From: Chloroflexota bacterium | Lineage (GTDB): Bacteria > Chloroflexota > Anaerolineae > Aggregatilineales > Phototrophicaceae | Direction: 5' to 3' | Assembly (NCBI GenBank): GCA_011525385.1 | Contig: WTGF01000049.1 | Span: 17,565-81,564 of the forward strand | DNA length: 64,000 nt | Shown: piece after piece, positions 47,782 through 55,203 of the stretch | Layout of the letters: each line of letters begins with the position of its first letter | Position numbering within the stretch: the first letter of the stretch is position 1 | Translations under genes and position numbers: made by a program | Notes under the pieces: model-generated | What the model saw: the letters and a program-made list of their open reading frames with translations, nothing else | What the model was told of the DNA's origin: nothing | Database searches by the model: none

Positions 47782-48186
47782 CTATACCACGGAGTCGAAG
47801 TACAGATCGATATCATGTCCCCGCCGCTGCAGCAAGACAAGCGCCTTCGAGCGCAGCACCATCTGTTGATCCACCATTGCTACCAACTGCGCCAATTCTC
47901 CCTCATCTTGGCTGTGAATCCGCCCCTGATTGCCAAGATCAAGCAAGTCACGCAGGCGAGCGTCTTGTTTCGGCGTGAGCCGTCGATGCACCAGCGCCCA
48001 GAGTTGCTCGTCTGCCAGAGCCTGTAGCGCTTCCGGCTCCAACTCCGTTGCTGGCAGTTCGCAAAAATAAAGCGACAGCGCGTCCAACATTACAGATTCC
48101 GCCGAACAAGCCCTCTTGCTAGCGATTGCTTCCGCGCGCTCATAAATCGAGGCCGGCACTTGCAGATTCTTTGTCGGCTCTTCCAT
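47782..48186 (-). CDS. Small helical protein paired with HNH endonuclease, antitoxin-like
   Basis: 134 aa. The N-terminus LQVPASIYERAEAIASKRAC reads like a ribbon-helix-helix or predicted DNA-binding start (strand then helix). It is followed by ALADEQLWALVHRRLTPKQDARLRDLL and EGELAQLVAMVDQQMVLRSKALVLLQRRG. I have seen this arrangement, directly before an HNH gene, as a recurring two-gene unit in cyanobacteria and Chloroflexota; the function is not known to me. It is separated from the maturase gene by 62 bp. Confidence 0.6.
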   Translation of the reverse strand: MEEPTKNLQVPASIYERAEAIASKRACSAESVMLDALSLYFCELPATELEPEALQALADEQLWALVHRRLTPKQDARLRDLLDLGNQGRIHSQDEGELAQLVAMVDQQMVLRSKALVLLQRRGHDIDLYFDSVV

Positions 48187-48248
48187 GAGCTTATCTCCTA
48201 CGCTTTGTCTCCTCCATTGTAACTGAAATTATTCCTCGTCGTCGTCAG

Positions 48249-49547
48249 CTATTTCCGCCGCCGGCCATGACAGCGCTTGAACTTCAGCCCGCTGCCGCAA
48301 GGGCAGGGATCATTGCGCCCGGCTTTGGCGAAGGCCGCCCCCATCTCGGCATCGTGACGCGCCATCCTCATCATGACATTGGCCGGCGGACGCCTTTGCG
48401 ACAGCTCGCGCGCCATGAAGTTCATTGTGGGGCGTACATGATTAAAGAAGGCGCGATAACCGGCGCAAAGGTAGTTCAAGCCGCTTTCGCCGTCGGGGGT
48501 ATTGATGAAGCGATTCTTGGGACAGCCGCCGTTGCAGACGAACTTGACCTCGCAGTCGAGGCAGTACTGCGGCAAAGTATCGCGCTTGGCCAAACCGAAT
48601 GCGCGCTGCTCTTCCATAACGACGATTTCATTGAGCGGGATATCCATGATATTGCCCAGCTTGTAATCCGGCTCGACATAGTGATCGCAAGAATAAACAT
48701 CGCCGTTATGTTCCATTGCCAGCGCCAGCCCACAGGTCTCGTCGAAGATGCAGAGGCCGGGCGGCGCGCCCGTCCAGGCCGCCAGCGCGATATCGAAGAT
48801 CTGCACGAAGACGCGCCCGACATCCCGCCGAACCCATTGCTCGTACATGTCGATCAGGAACTGGCCGTATCCGGCAGCGCTGATCGAGCGGTCCGTGACC
48901 TGGTCGCCTTCTTGATAGCCGGTCTCGTTGTCGCGCTCGACGATGGGGATGAACTGCATGAATCTGGCGCCGACTTCGTCGCGCAAGAACTTGTAAACCC
49001 GCTCGCCCTGCCCTTCGTTGGCGGCGTGCACGGTGGTCAAAATGTTGTATTCAGCGCCGTGTTTTTGCAGCAATTCGATGCCAGCCATCACGCGATGGAA
49101 GGTCGGCTTGCCGCCTTTGTCGACCCGGTAGAAATCGTGCACGTCCGCCGGCCCGTCGAGGCTGACGCCGAGCAGGAAGTCATTTTCAGCGAAGAACTGG
49201 CACCATTCATCGTCGAGGGTCACGGCATTGGTCTGCAGGGCGTTAGTAATACGCATGCCCGGCCGCTTGTGCTTCTGCTGATAGCGGGCAGCCTGGCGAA
49301 AGAACTCGACGCCCATCAGGGTCGGTTCGCCGCCCTGCCAGGCGAAGTTGATGTCATCCACACCCTGGGCGTCGATGTACTGGCGGATGTATTCCTCGAG
49401 CAGGTTATCCGACATGCGGAATTCGCTGTTGGGATAGAGCCGTTCTTTGGAAAGGAAATAGCAGTACTTGCAATCGAGGTTGCAGATGGCGCCTCGCGGC
49501 TTGGTCATCAGGTGGAAGGCTGTGGGTTGGTAGGTGGCGGTTTGCAT
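48249..49547 (-). CDS. Anaerobic sulfatase-maturating radical SAM enzyme with C-terminal SEC-C motif
   Basis: 432 aa. Radical-SAM cysteines CNLDCKYC (22, 26, 29), then WQGGEPTLMG, and the SPASM region with auxiliary-cluster cysteines (GLCIFDETCG, VYSCDHYVEPDYKLGNI, YCLDCEVKFVCNGGCPKNRF). It converts an active-site Cys or Ser of sulfatases to formylglycine. The last ~25 residues add a SEC-C zinc motif ([18 protein letters not shown]), which is not part of the classical enzyme. The only sulfatase in the window (62377-63768) has the Cys-type CSPAR target, so it is a probable client. The gene is 14 kb from it. Confidence 0.9.
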   Translation of the reverse strand: MQTATYQPTAFHLMTKPRGAICNLDCKYCYFLSKERLYPNSEFRMSDNLLEEYIRQYIDAQGVDDINFAWQGGEPTLMGVEFFRQAARYQQKHKRPGMRITNALQTNAVTLDDEWCQFFAENDFLLGVSLDGPADVHDFYRVDKGGKPTFHRVMAGIELLQKHGAEYNILTTVHAANEGQGERVYKFLRDEVGARFMQFIPIVERDNETGYQEGDQVTDRSISAAGYGQFLIDMYEQWVRRDVGRVFVQIFDIALAAWTGAPPGLCIFDETCGLALAMEHNGDVYSCDHYVEPDYKLGNIMDIPLNEIVVMEEQRAFGLAKRDTLPQYCLDCEVKFVCNGGCPKNRFINTPDGESGLNYLCAGYRAFFNHVRPTMNFMARELSQRRPPANVMMRMARHDAEMGAAFAKAGRNDPCPCGSGLKFKRCHGRRRK

Positions 49548-49583
49548 GGTGGGGAGTATAGCGGATTTCAGCGCTGGGATACA

Positions 49584-49620
49584 GGGGATTCACCACAGAG
49601 GCGCAGAGGGCACAGAGGAA
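49584..49620 (+). repeat. CACAGAGG-type repeat, copy 1 (one arm of a 21-bp inverted pair)
   Basis: GGGGATTCACCACAGAGG begins a run that continues as CGCAGAGGGCACAGAGG. Positions 49584-49604 are the exact reverse complement of 52258-52278. It lies just upstream of the first HsdR_N-like gene. Confidence 0.8.
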
Positions 49621-49684
49621 AGCCGCTGGAGGGTGGATGTGCTATACTTGCGCCAGATTAGGCATAGAAATAGGTAAGCGCTAG

Positions 49685-50761
49685 ATGAGTTTGTACGACG
49701 AATTGGCAAAGATTGGTAAACAGGTGAAAAGCCAGTTGCCACAAATGAAGAATAACGAGACGGCGACAGTACATGTGTCCGTATTGCCATTCATCCGCGC
49801 TCTCGGCTACAACACCCAAGATCTCAGCGAAGTCTATCCCGAGTACTCCATTCTTAATATGGATGCTGTCGACTACGCAGTTCTGCGAGATGGTGAGCCA
49901 ATCATATTCTTGGAAGCGAAGAAGGCGGGCGAAAACCTGAGCGCTAAGCACTGGAAGCAACTCTTTGAGTACTTCAATGCGGACAAGGCTCGTGTCGGCA
50001 TTTTGACAAATGGCGTCGAGTTCCGCTTTTACACCGACAGCGTAAAGCAAAATATCATGGATGAAGAGCCCTTTCTGACAATTGACGTCCTTAAGCTCGA
50101 CGCATTGCGTATAAATGTCCTTGAAGGATTTAGCAAATCGCGTTTCGCTCCGGAACAAACGTTGCGCGAAATTAAAATCAGCAACCTGGTAGAAAAGGAG
50201 TTCATTCAGCCGTCGGACGATTTTGTCAAGCACTTCGCTAAGCAGGTGCATTCGGGAGCCATTTGGCAGACCGTCATTCAGGAGTTTCGACCGCTGGTCA
50301 AACGTGCTTGGGATGACATGGTAGATCAAGAAATCGCTCGGCGGCTACGACGGCATGATGAACTTGAGAAGGAATCGCCAGAACTGTTAACCGAGAAAAA
50401 ATCGGAATCGTCGACTCCAACTCCGTTAGCGGGTGTGCCGGAAGATGTTTTTGAAATACCGGTGGTCTCCGAGTACAAGGGTAAACGATTTGAGGCGACG
50501 TTACTGGTCGATGACATTATGAATTGGCACCGAAAACCGGTGCAAATAAGATTTGAAAACGAAATCATGAGTTTCGTTGACGCCATGATGCAGGCGATTC
50601 ACTCAATCAATCCAGACAGAAAGACAGGCAGAACCGGTCTCAGGTTCTGGAGATTCGCTCATCCTGTAACCAATGAAGACCTGCCGATAAAAGATTTGTG
50701 TGACGACGTCCAGCAAGGCGGCCCTATGCGGCAACAGCTACTCGACCAAGCCAAGCGTTAG
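49685..50761 (+). CDS. HsdR-N-type PD-(D/E)xK nuclease-like protein, array copy 1
   Basis: 358 aa. The N-terminal 150 residues match the type I restriction R-subunit N-terminal nuclease fold: VSVLPFIRALGYN, then VDYAVLRDGEPIIFLEAKK with Asp63, Glu77 and Lys79, and ARVGILTNGVEFRFYTD. There is no helicase domain, so it is not a real HsdR. The C-terminal part (about 255-350: EYKGKRFEATLLVDDIMNWH, GLRFWRFAHPV) differs from the other two copies and loosely resembles a RAMA-type accessory domain. No HsdM, HsdS or other partner is adjacent. Probably a stand-alone DNA-processing or defence protein (inference). Confidence 0.7.
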   Translation: MSLYDELAKIGKQVKSQLPQMKNNETATVHVSVLPFIRALGYNTQDLSEVYPEYSILNMDAVDYAVLRDGEPIIFLEAKKAGENLSAKHWKQLFEYFNADKARVGILTNGVEFRFYTDSVKQNIMDEEPFLTIDVLKLDALRINVLEGFSKSRFAPEQTLREIKISNLVEKEFIQPSDDFVKHFAKQVHSGAIWQTVIQEFRPLVKRAWDDMVDQEIARRLRRHDELEKESPELLTEKKSESSTPTPLAGVPEDVFEIPVVSEYKGKRFEATLLVDDIMNWHRKPVQIRFENEIMSFVDAMMQAIHSINPDRKTGRTGLRFWRFAHPVTNEDLPIKDLCDDVQQGGPMRQQLLDQAKR

Positions 50762-51098
50762 TCTGCTTCTGCACCTCACTTTCCATTAAACCACGACGCT
50801 CATGTGACAAAAACGATCATTATCTTGTGTGAGCGTGGTAAATCTTTTCGTTGCCGTCGAGCGGCTGTGGTGAATCCCCCTAGCGCGGCTTCCCCATCGC
50901 ATGTCTTAAGCCGACTATTGGTGAACTATACTGCGGGGTTCAAAGACTCACCGCAAAGGGCTCAGAGAACCACAAATAATAGTTTCCCGTCGTCACGGTG
51001 AAAATCGCGACATCGACAAGATTCACCACTGCGAGAAAAGTTAAGATACATTATAATTCCGAAAGATTATGTTCGATTTAATCTAAAGGAATAGCTAA
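50762..51098. other. 337-bp spacer between nuclease array copies 1 and 2
   Basis: Holds repeat copy D (50785-50871), a diverged CACAGAGG-type run (ACTCACCGCAAAGGGCTC and AGAGAACCACAAAT, about 50946-50980) and an AT-rich 50-bp promoter-like tail. No gene seen. Confidence 0.55.
50785..50871 (+). repeat. ~90-bp two-hairpin repeat, copy D
   Basis: ATTAAACCACGACGCTCATG, then ATTATCTTGTGTGAG and CGTTGCCGTCGAGCGGCTGTGG. It ends in GGTGAATCCCC, fusing into the CACAGAGG-type repeat sequence. Lies between array copies 1 and 2. Confidence 0.75.
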
Positions 51099-52175
51099 AT
51101 GGACTTAATTGACAGAATCCGTGAGATATCAAGCCAAGCGCCCCGCCAACTGGAATTTATCAAAACCGAAGAAGCGACCAAAAACGCCTTTGTTATGCCC
51201 TTCATACAAGCGCTGGGATACAACGTATTCAATCCTATCGAGGTTGTTCCAGAGTTTACTGCCGACGTCGGTACAAAGAAGCATGAAAAGGTTGACTACG
51301 CAATAATGCAAGATGGAAAACCTATTATTCTGATAGAAGTAAAGTCAGCTACCTCGGATTTGAATGACGAGCACGCATCGCAACTGTTTCGCTATTTTAA
51401 TGTGACGGAAGCACGAATTGGCATACTTTCAAATGGCCTTCAATATCGCTTTCACTCCGACTTGGAAAAAGCCAATCACATGGATGAGAAGCCTTTCCTC
51501 ATTATTGACATTCTCAACTTTGACCCGCGCTCTGTTGCACAACTCAAGAAATTCACGAAATCAGCATTTGACGTAGATCGCATCCTGTCCAGCGCCAACG
51601 AACTAAAGTACAAGCGGGAAATCAAACTCTTGTTGGAAAGCGAGTACCACCAGCCATCAGAAGACTTCGTCAGGCACTTTGCCAGTAGGGTCTATTCAGG
51701 CCGCTTGATGGCTAATGTTATTGCCGAATTCACTGAGATTACAAAGCAGGCGCTTCGCGAATTCCTAAACGATCAGATTGCCGATCGCTTGCAGACCGCT
51801 ATTGATTCGACTGCAAGCAATAGCGATGAGACAAGTGATGAGAGTACGGTTGACGAGGAGGTTGTAGAACGGTCAGATGGTATCGAAACCACCGAGGAAG
51901 AGCTGGATGGGTACTACGTAGTCAAGTCAATCCTACGCGAAACTATCGATGTATCGAGAGTGTTCATACGAGACGTGCGATCATATTGCGGCATCCTACT
52001 CGACGACAACAATCGTCAGCCCATCTGTAGGCTTCATTTCAACAGGTCGACCAAGTATCTAAGTTTATTTGACGGCAGCAGCGAGGAACGGGTTCCTATT
52101 GACTCAGTCGACGACATTTACAAATACGCCAGCGAGATAAAGGCGGCAGTTGCAAAGTATGATTCGGATGATTAG
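51099..52175 (+). CDS. HsdR-N-type PD-(D/E)xK nuclease-like protein, array copy 2
   Basis: 358 aa. EEATKNAFVMPFIQALGYNV, then VDYAIMQDGKPIILIEVKSA with Asp66, Glu80 and Lys82, and ARIGILSNGLQYRFHSD. After a linker of variable acidic sequence (about 225-265) a second conserved block follows (about 268-350): DGYYVVKSILRETIDVSRVF, DVRSYCGILLDDNNRQPICR and IDSVDDIYKYASEIK. Copy 3 shares both blocks closely, so these two are recent paralogues. The ribosome site is AAAGGAAT. Same reasoning on function as copy 1: a nuclease-like stand-alone protein of unknown role. Confidence 0.75.
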   Translation: MDLIDRIREISSQAPRQLEFIKTEEATKNAFVMPFIQALGYNVFNPIEVVPEFTADVGTKKHEKVDYAIMQDGKPIILIEVKSATSDLNDEHASQLFRYFNVTEARIGILSNGLQYRFHSDLEKANHMDEKPFLIIDILNFDPRSVAQLKKFTKSAFDVDRILSSANELKYKREIKLLLESEYHQPSEDFVRHFASRVYSGRLMANVIAEFTEITKQALREFLNDQIADRLQTAIDSTASNSDETSDESTVDEEVVERSDGIETTEEELDGYYVVKSILRETIDVSRVFIRDVRSYCGILLDDNNRQPICRLHFNRSTKYLSLFDGSSEERVPIDSVDDIYKYASEIKAAVAKYDSDD

Positions 52176-52257
52176 GGATTAGCCCCGCGTCCCCATCTCG
52201 CACCCCTCCAGCAAATCCTTCGTGACCTTTGTGTCTTTGTGGTTAACATACCCCTCC

Positions 52258-52278
52258 GCGCCTCTGTGGTGAATCCCC
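52258..52278 (-). repeat. CACAGAGG-type repeat, inverted arm
   Basis: Exact reverse complement of 49584-49604. Next to it at 52222-52244 is a second degenerate unit (GACCTTTGTGTCTTTGTGG). Together with copy 1 it brackets array copies 1 and 2. Confidence 0.8.
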
Positions 52279-52518
52279 CTCCACCACTCCTCCACCCCAT
52301 CCCCCCGCTCCCACTGACACACACCCGCAAACACTGGCTCATTAGCGCAATTATTTAGCGCAATTGCACAAATCTAGCCAATCAATTTTGTAAAAATTGA
52401 CAAAAGTCTGTGCTTTGCAATCTAATGCGCATTCGGTAACATAAATATTTAGTTATATCTCGGAGCCGTAATTATTCAACGCGGCGATTTTATCCACTCT
52501 CCCTTCAGGAGCCGAAAC

Positions 52519-52612
52519 ATGGACCTCATCAACAGAATGCGCGAGTTATCCAAATCAAGCCCCGCGCTGACTTGAACTCAGCAAAACCACAGAATCAAGC
52601 AAAACCGCCACA
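52519..52612 (+). pseudogene. 5' remnant of a fourth nuclease-array gene
   Basis: Preceded by its own CAGGAGCCGAAAC ribosome site, ATG 52519 starts MDLINRMRELSKSSPALT then a stop, parallel to MDLIDRIREISSQAPRQLEF of copy 2. The DNA after the stop still tracks the next codons of copy 2 (AGCAAAACCACAGAATCAAG), but in a shifted frame. Homology ends near 52612. Confidence 0.7.
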
Positions 52613-52854
52613 CACGCTCACCCAGCGCCAGAAGACCATGAGCCAATCACAGTATGCGCCTAAACTGTCGCTGACGCTGGGTCCGACGCTTGTCTTGCCG
52701 GCGGTGGAGGAAAGCGGAGAGAACTCATTAAGAGATATGTTATATCATAATATTGAATAATAGAAATATAAGGTTATCATAAGTATCTTGCAATCTGAAA
52801 TCATTAACACATTCCGCCTTATGGAAAACTCATCTTCTCATCAGGAGTTCATCA

Positions 52855-53931
52855 ATGGACTTTATCGACAGAATGCTGCAAATTTCGACGAAAACCCCAC
52901 GACAGCTCGTCCACATCAAAAGCGAAGAAGCCACCAAAAACGCCTTTGTTATGCCTTTCATCCAGGCGCTTGGCTACAACATATTTGACCCGACCGAGGT
53001 TGTGCCGGAGTACACGGCGGACATCGGCAGCAAGAAGGGAGAAAAAGTAGATTATGCGATCGTGCGAGACGGCAAGCCGATCATGCTCATTGAAGCCAAG
53101 TCCGCGACATCTGATCTTAGCCGGGATCATGCCTCGCAACTTTTTCGCTACTTCAGCGCGACGGACGCGCGCTTCGGCATTCTGACCAATGGCATTCAGT
53201 ATCAATTTCATACTGATCTCGAGAAGCCAAACCAAATGGACGAGAAGCCTTTCCTTATTGTCGATATGCTGAATTTCGACGCGCGACAAGTAGCGGCGCT
53301 TAAAGAATTCACCAAATCAATCTTCAATATGGATCAAATTCTTTCCACAGCCAATCAATTGAAATACAAGCGCGAAATCAGTCTTCTGATTGAGGCCGAA
53401 TTCCACGAACCTTCAACTGAAATTGTCCGACACTTCACCAGGCAAGTTTATTCCGGACGGCTACGAGCGTCCGTACTTGATGAGTTTAGGGAAATCTTCA
53501 AGGATTCTTTTCGTGAATTCATCAACGCCAAGATCGCAAATCGGATGACGTCCCCCATTGGATCCGCGGGCTTTAGCCAAAACGGGGCCGCTGCCCACAA
53601 TGAAGAAGATAGGGCCGCCAGCAGAGCGCTCTCCGGCAGCGAAACGGCGCAGGACGAGATGGATGGTTTCTATGTGGTGAAAGCGATTCTGCGCGACATC
53701 ATTGACCCGTCAAGGATCATTATGCGCAGCGTGCGCCCCTACTGCAATATTCTGCTCGACAACGACAATCGCCAACCGATTTGCCGCTTGCATTTCAAGC
53801 CAGCGAAAATGTACCTGAGCCTTTTTCATGGAGAACATAAAGGGCGGGTCGAGATCGACAGCATACTCGATATCTATAAGTACTCAGAACAACTCAAGCA
53901 AGCGGTATTGAACTACCTTGCGGAGGAGTGA
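52855..53931 (+). CDS. HsdR-N-type PD-(D/E)xK nuclease-like protein, array copy 3
   Basis: 358 aa, the closest relative of copy 2. EEATKNAFVMPFIQALGYNI, VDYAIVRDGKPIMLIEAKSA (Asp66, Glu80, Lys82) and ARFGILTNGIQYQFHTD form the nuclease core. The C-terminal block has DGFYVVKAILRDIIDPSRII, SVRPYCNILLDNDNRQPICR and LDIYKYSEQLKQAV. The linker (about 190-270) differs most between paralogues. CAGGAG precedes the start. It ends 5 bp before the convergent rluD gene, so it closes the array. Confidence 0.75.
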   Translation: MDFIDRMLQISTKTPRQLVHIKSEEATKNAFVMPFIQALGYNIFDPTEVVPEYTADIGSKKGEKVDYAIVRDGKPIMLIEAKSATSDLSRDHASQLFRYFSATDARFGILTNGIQYQFHTDLEKPNQMDEKPFLIVDMLNFDARQVAALKEFTKSIFNMDQILSTANQLKYKREISLLIEAEFHEPSTEIVRHFTRQVYSGRLRASVLDEFREIFKDSFREFINAKIANRMTSPIGSAGFSQNGAAAHNEEDRAASRALSGSETAQDEMDGFYVVKAILRDIIDPSRIIMRSVRPYCNILLDNDNRQPICRLHFKPAKMYLSLFHGEHKGRVEIDSILDIYKYSEQLKQAVLNYLAEE

Positions 53932-53935
53932 ATCC

Positions 53936-54859
53936 CTAGCGCAACTTCTTCATCAGGTTCGCCAAGCCCCGTGGCAACTCAGACTCAAAGCGCATCCGCT
54001 CCCCGCTCGCCGGATGATCAAAAGCCAGTTCCCCCGCATGCAAAAACTGCCGCTTCAACTTCACACGCTGCTTGCGATAGCCGTATACCGCGTCTCCCAC
54101 CACAGGACAGCCGATAAAAGCCATGTGCACGCGGATCTGATGCGTCCGCCCGGTCAGCAACTTGAGCCGCACCAGCGCGCGGTTGCCCTGAAAATCATCA
54201 TCCAGCACCTCGAATTCGGTCTGGGCGGGCTTGCCATCCCGCCGCACCGCCATGCGCTTGCGCTGACGCGGATCGCGGGCGATGGGCGCATCCACCAGTC
54301 CCTTGTCGCTTTCCGGCCGCTTTTCCAATAGCGCCAGGTAGAGCTTGTCCACGCTCCGTTCCTGGAACTGGCGCATCAGCGCCATCAAGATCGTTTTCTT
54401 GCGCGCGGCCACTATCAGTCCGCTGGTGCCGCGGTCGAGGCGATGCGCGATGCCCAGACGATCCCCCGTTTCGGGATCATCCATCATCTCGGCCAGTTCC
54501 GGATAGCGCGCCAGCAGCGCGTTGACCAGCGTGCCGCCCCTGTTGCCCGCGCCTGGGTGCATAACCATGCCCGCCGCTTTGTTGATCACCGCCAGATGCT
54601 CATCTTCATAGACGATCTCCAGTTCGATGTCTTCCGGTTCGACCGAGACCTCTTCGCTGAGGGGCAGGCTGATCGCCACGCGCTCGCCGCCTTTGAAACG
54701 GAAGCCCGATTTCTCGGCCCGGCCATTCACCAGCACGCGACCGGCGCGGATCAGCTTTTGCGCCTGCGCGCGCGACAAGCCCTCCAGATGCTCCAACACA
54801 AAGAGGTCAAGTCGCTGTTTGCCAACGCCGGCAGTCAGGTGGAATTTTTGCTCACCCAT
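53936..54859 (-). CDS. rluD: RluD-type ribosomal large subunit pseudouridine synthase
   Basis: 307 aa. An S4-like RNA-binding N-terminus (RLDLFVLEHLEGLSRAQAQKLI, RVLVNG) precedes the synthase core with INKAAGMVMHPGAGN and the catalytic IAHRLDRGTSGLIVAARK (Asp in HRLDRGTSG). LTGRTHQIRVHMAFIGCPVVGD is the conserved RNA-contact motif. Which pseudouridine it makes (RluC/RluD class) is not certain, though the S4 plus core layout favours RluD. A 47-aa membrane ORF lies upstream on the same strand. Confidence 0.92.
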   Translation of the reverse strand: MGEQKFHLTAGVGKQRLDLFVLEHLEGLSRAQAQKLIRAGRVLVNGRAEKSGFRFKGGERVAISLPLSEEVSVEPEDIELEIVYEDEHLAVINKAAGMVMHPGAGNRGGTLVNALLARYPELAEMMDDPETGDRLGIAHRLDRGTSGLIVAARKKTILMALMRQFQERSVDKLYLALLEKRPESDKGLVDAPIARDPRQRKRMAVRRDGKPAQTEFEVLDDDFQGNRALVRLKLLTGRTHQIRVHMAFIGCPVVGDAVYGYRKQRVKLKRQFLHAGELAFDHPASGERMRFESELPRGLANLMKKLR

Positions 54860-54895
54860 AGGGAGTTCTTTACTTTGATTCGCGGCGCGTTTGCT

Positions 54896-55039
54896 TCAAT
54901 GCGCGCCCACGGAGGAACTCAGCAGCGCCGCTATGGTGCCGGCAACCGCAAGCGCCAGCAATAGAATCAAGGCCATCCGCAACAGCTTGATCAACGCCGC
55001 TTTCTCGGCTTTGCTCCAACTCGAACGCTTGTCGCCCAT
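54896..55039 (-). CDS. 47-aa single-pass membrane miniprotein
   Basis: ATG 55039 to TGA 54896, with TAAGGCAG ribosome site 2 bp upstream. [20 protein letters not shown] then [20 protein letters not shown]: a basic N-terminus and one hydrophobic helix. It starts 36 bp before rluD and has the same direction. No known family recognised. Confidence 0.5.
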   Translation of the reverse strand: MGDKRSSWSKAEKAALIKLLRMALILLLALAVAGTIAALLSSSVGAH

Positions 55040-55164
55040 ATCTGCCTTACGTATCCAGCCGCAAAGACGTCGCGATCACGATTAGACCTATAGCGGCGGC
55101 GCTTGTCAATGCAGCGCCGCCGCTCGCTGTCGCAGCGCGGTTTTGTTTGCGGGTGACGAGTCGC

Positions 55165-55170
55165 TATAAT
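55165..55170 (+). promoter_or_regulatory. TATAAT -10 element upstream of galE
   Basis: Perfect TATAAT 39 bp before the ATG at 55204; the -35 at 17 bp is poor (GTTTGC region). Confidence 0.4.
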
Positions 55171-55203
55171 AGCGGCTGTTGCGCCGCAGCAGGGAGGCAA
55201 AGT

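Larger units (their letters stand above)
52176..52854. other. ~680-bp spacer between nuclease array copies 2 and 3
   Basis: Contains the CACAGAGG-type repeats (52222-52278), a low-GC stretch (52340-52480), the copy-4 remnant (52519-52612) and AT-rich DNA (52730-52850). Open frames here (such as 52572-52760) are not convincing. Confidence 0.55.

Noticed and set aside
48267..49661. 464-codon plus-strand frame opposite the maturase
   Set aside because: Antisense shadow with no recognisable domain; the minus strand carries radical-SAM and SPASM motifs.
52572..52760. 62-codon frame in the nuclease-array spacer
   Set aside because: Starts inside the shifted-frame remnant of the fourth copy and has low-complexity composition.
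49685..53931. Complete type I restriction-modification system
   Set aside because: No HsdM or HsdS gene and no helicase domain in any of the three proteins.
46704..53931. Prophage or integrative element
   Set aside because: No integrase, phage structural gene or att-like duplication spanning the region was found.
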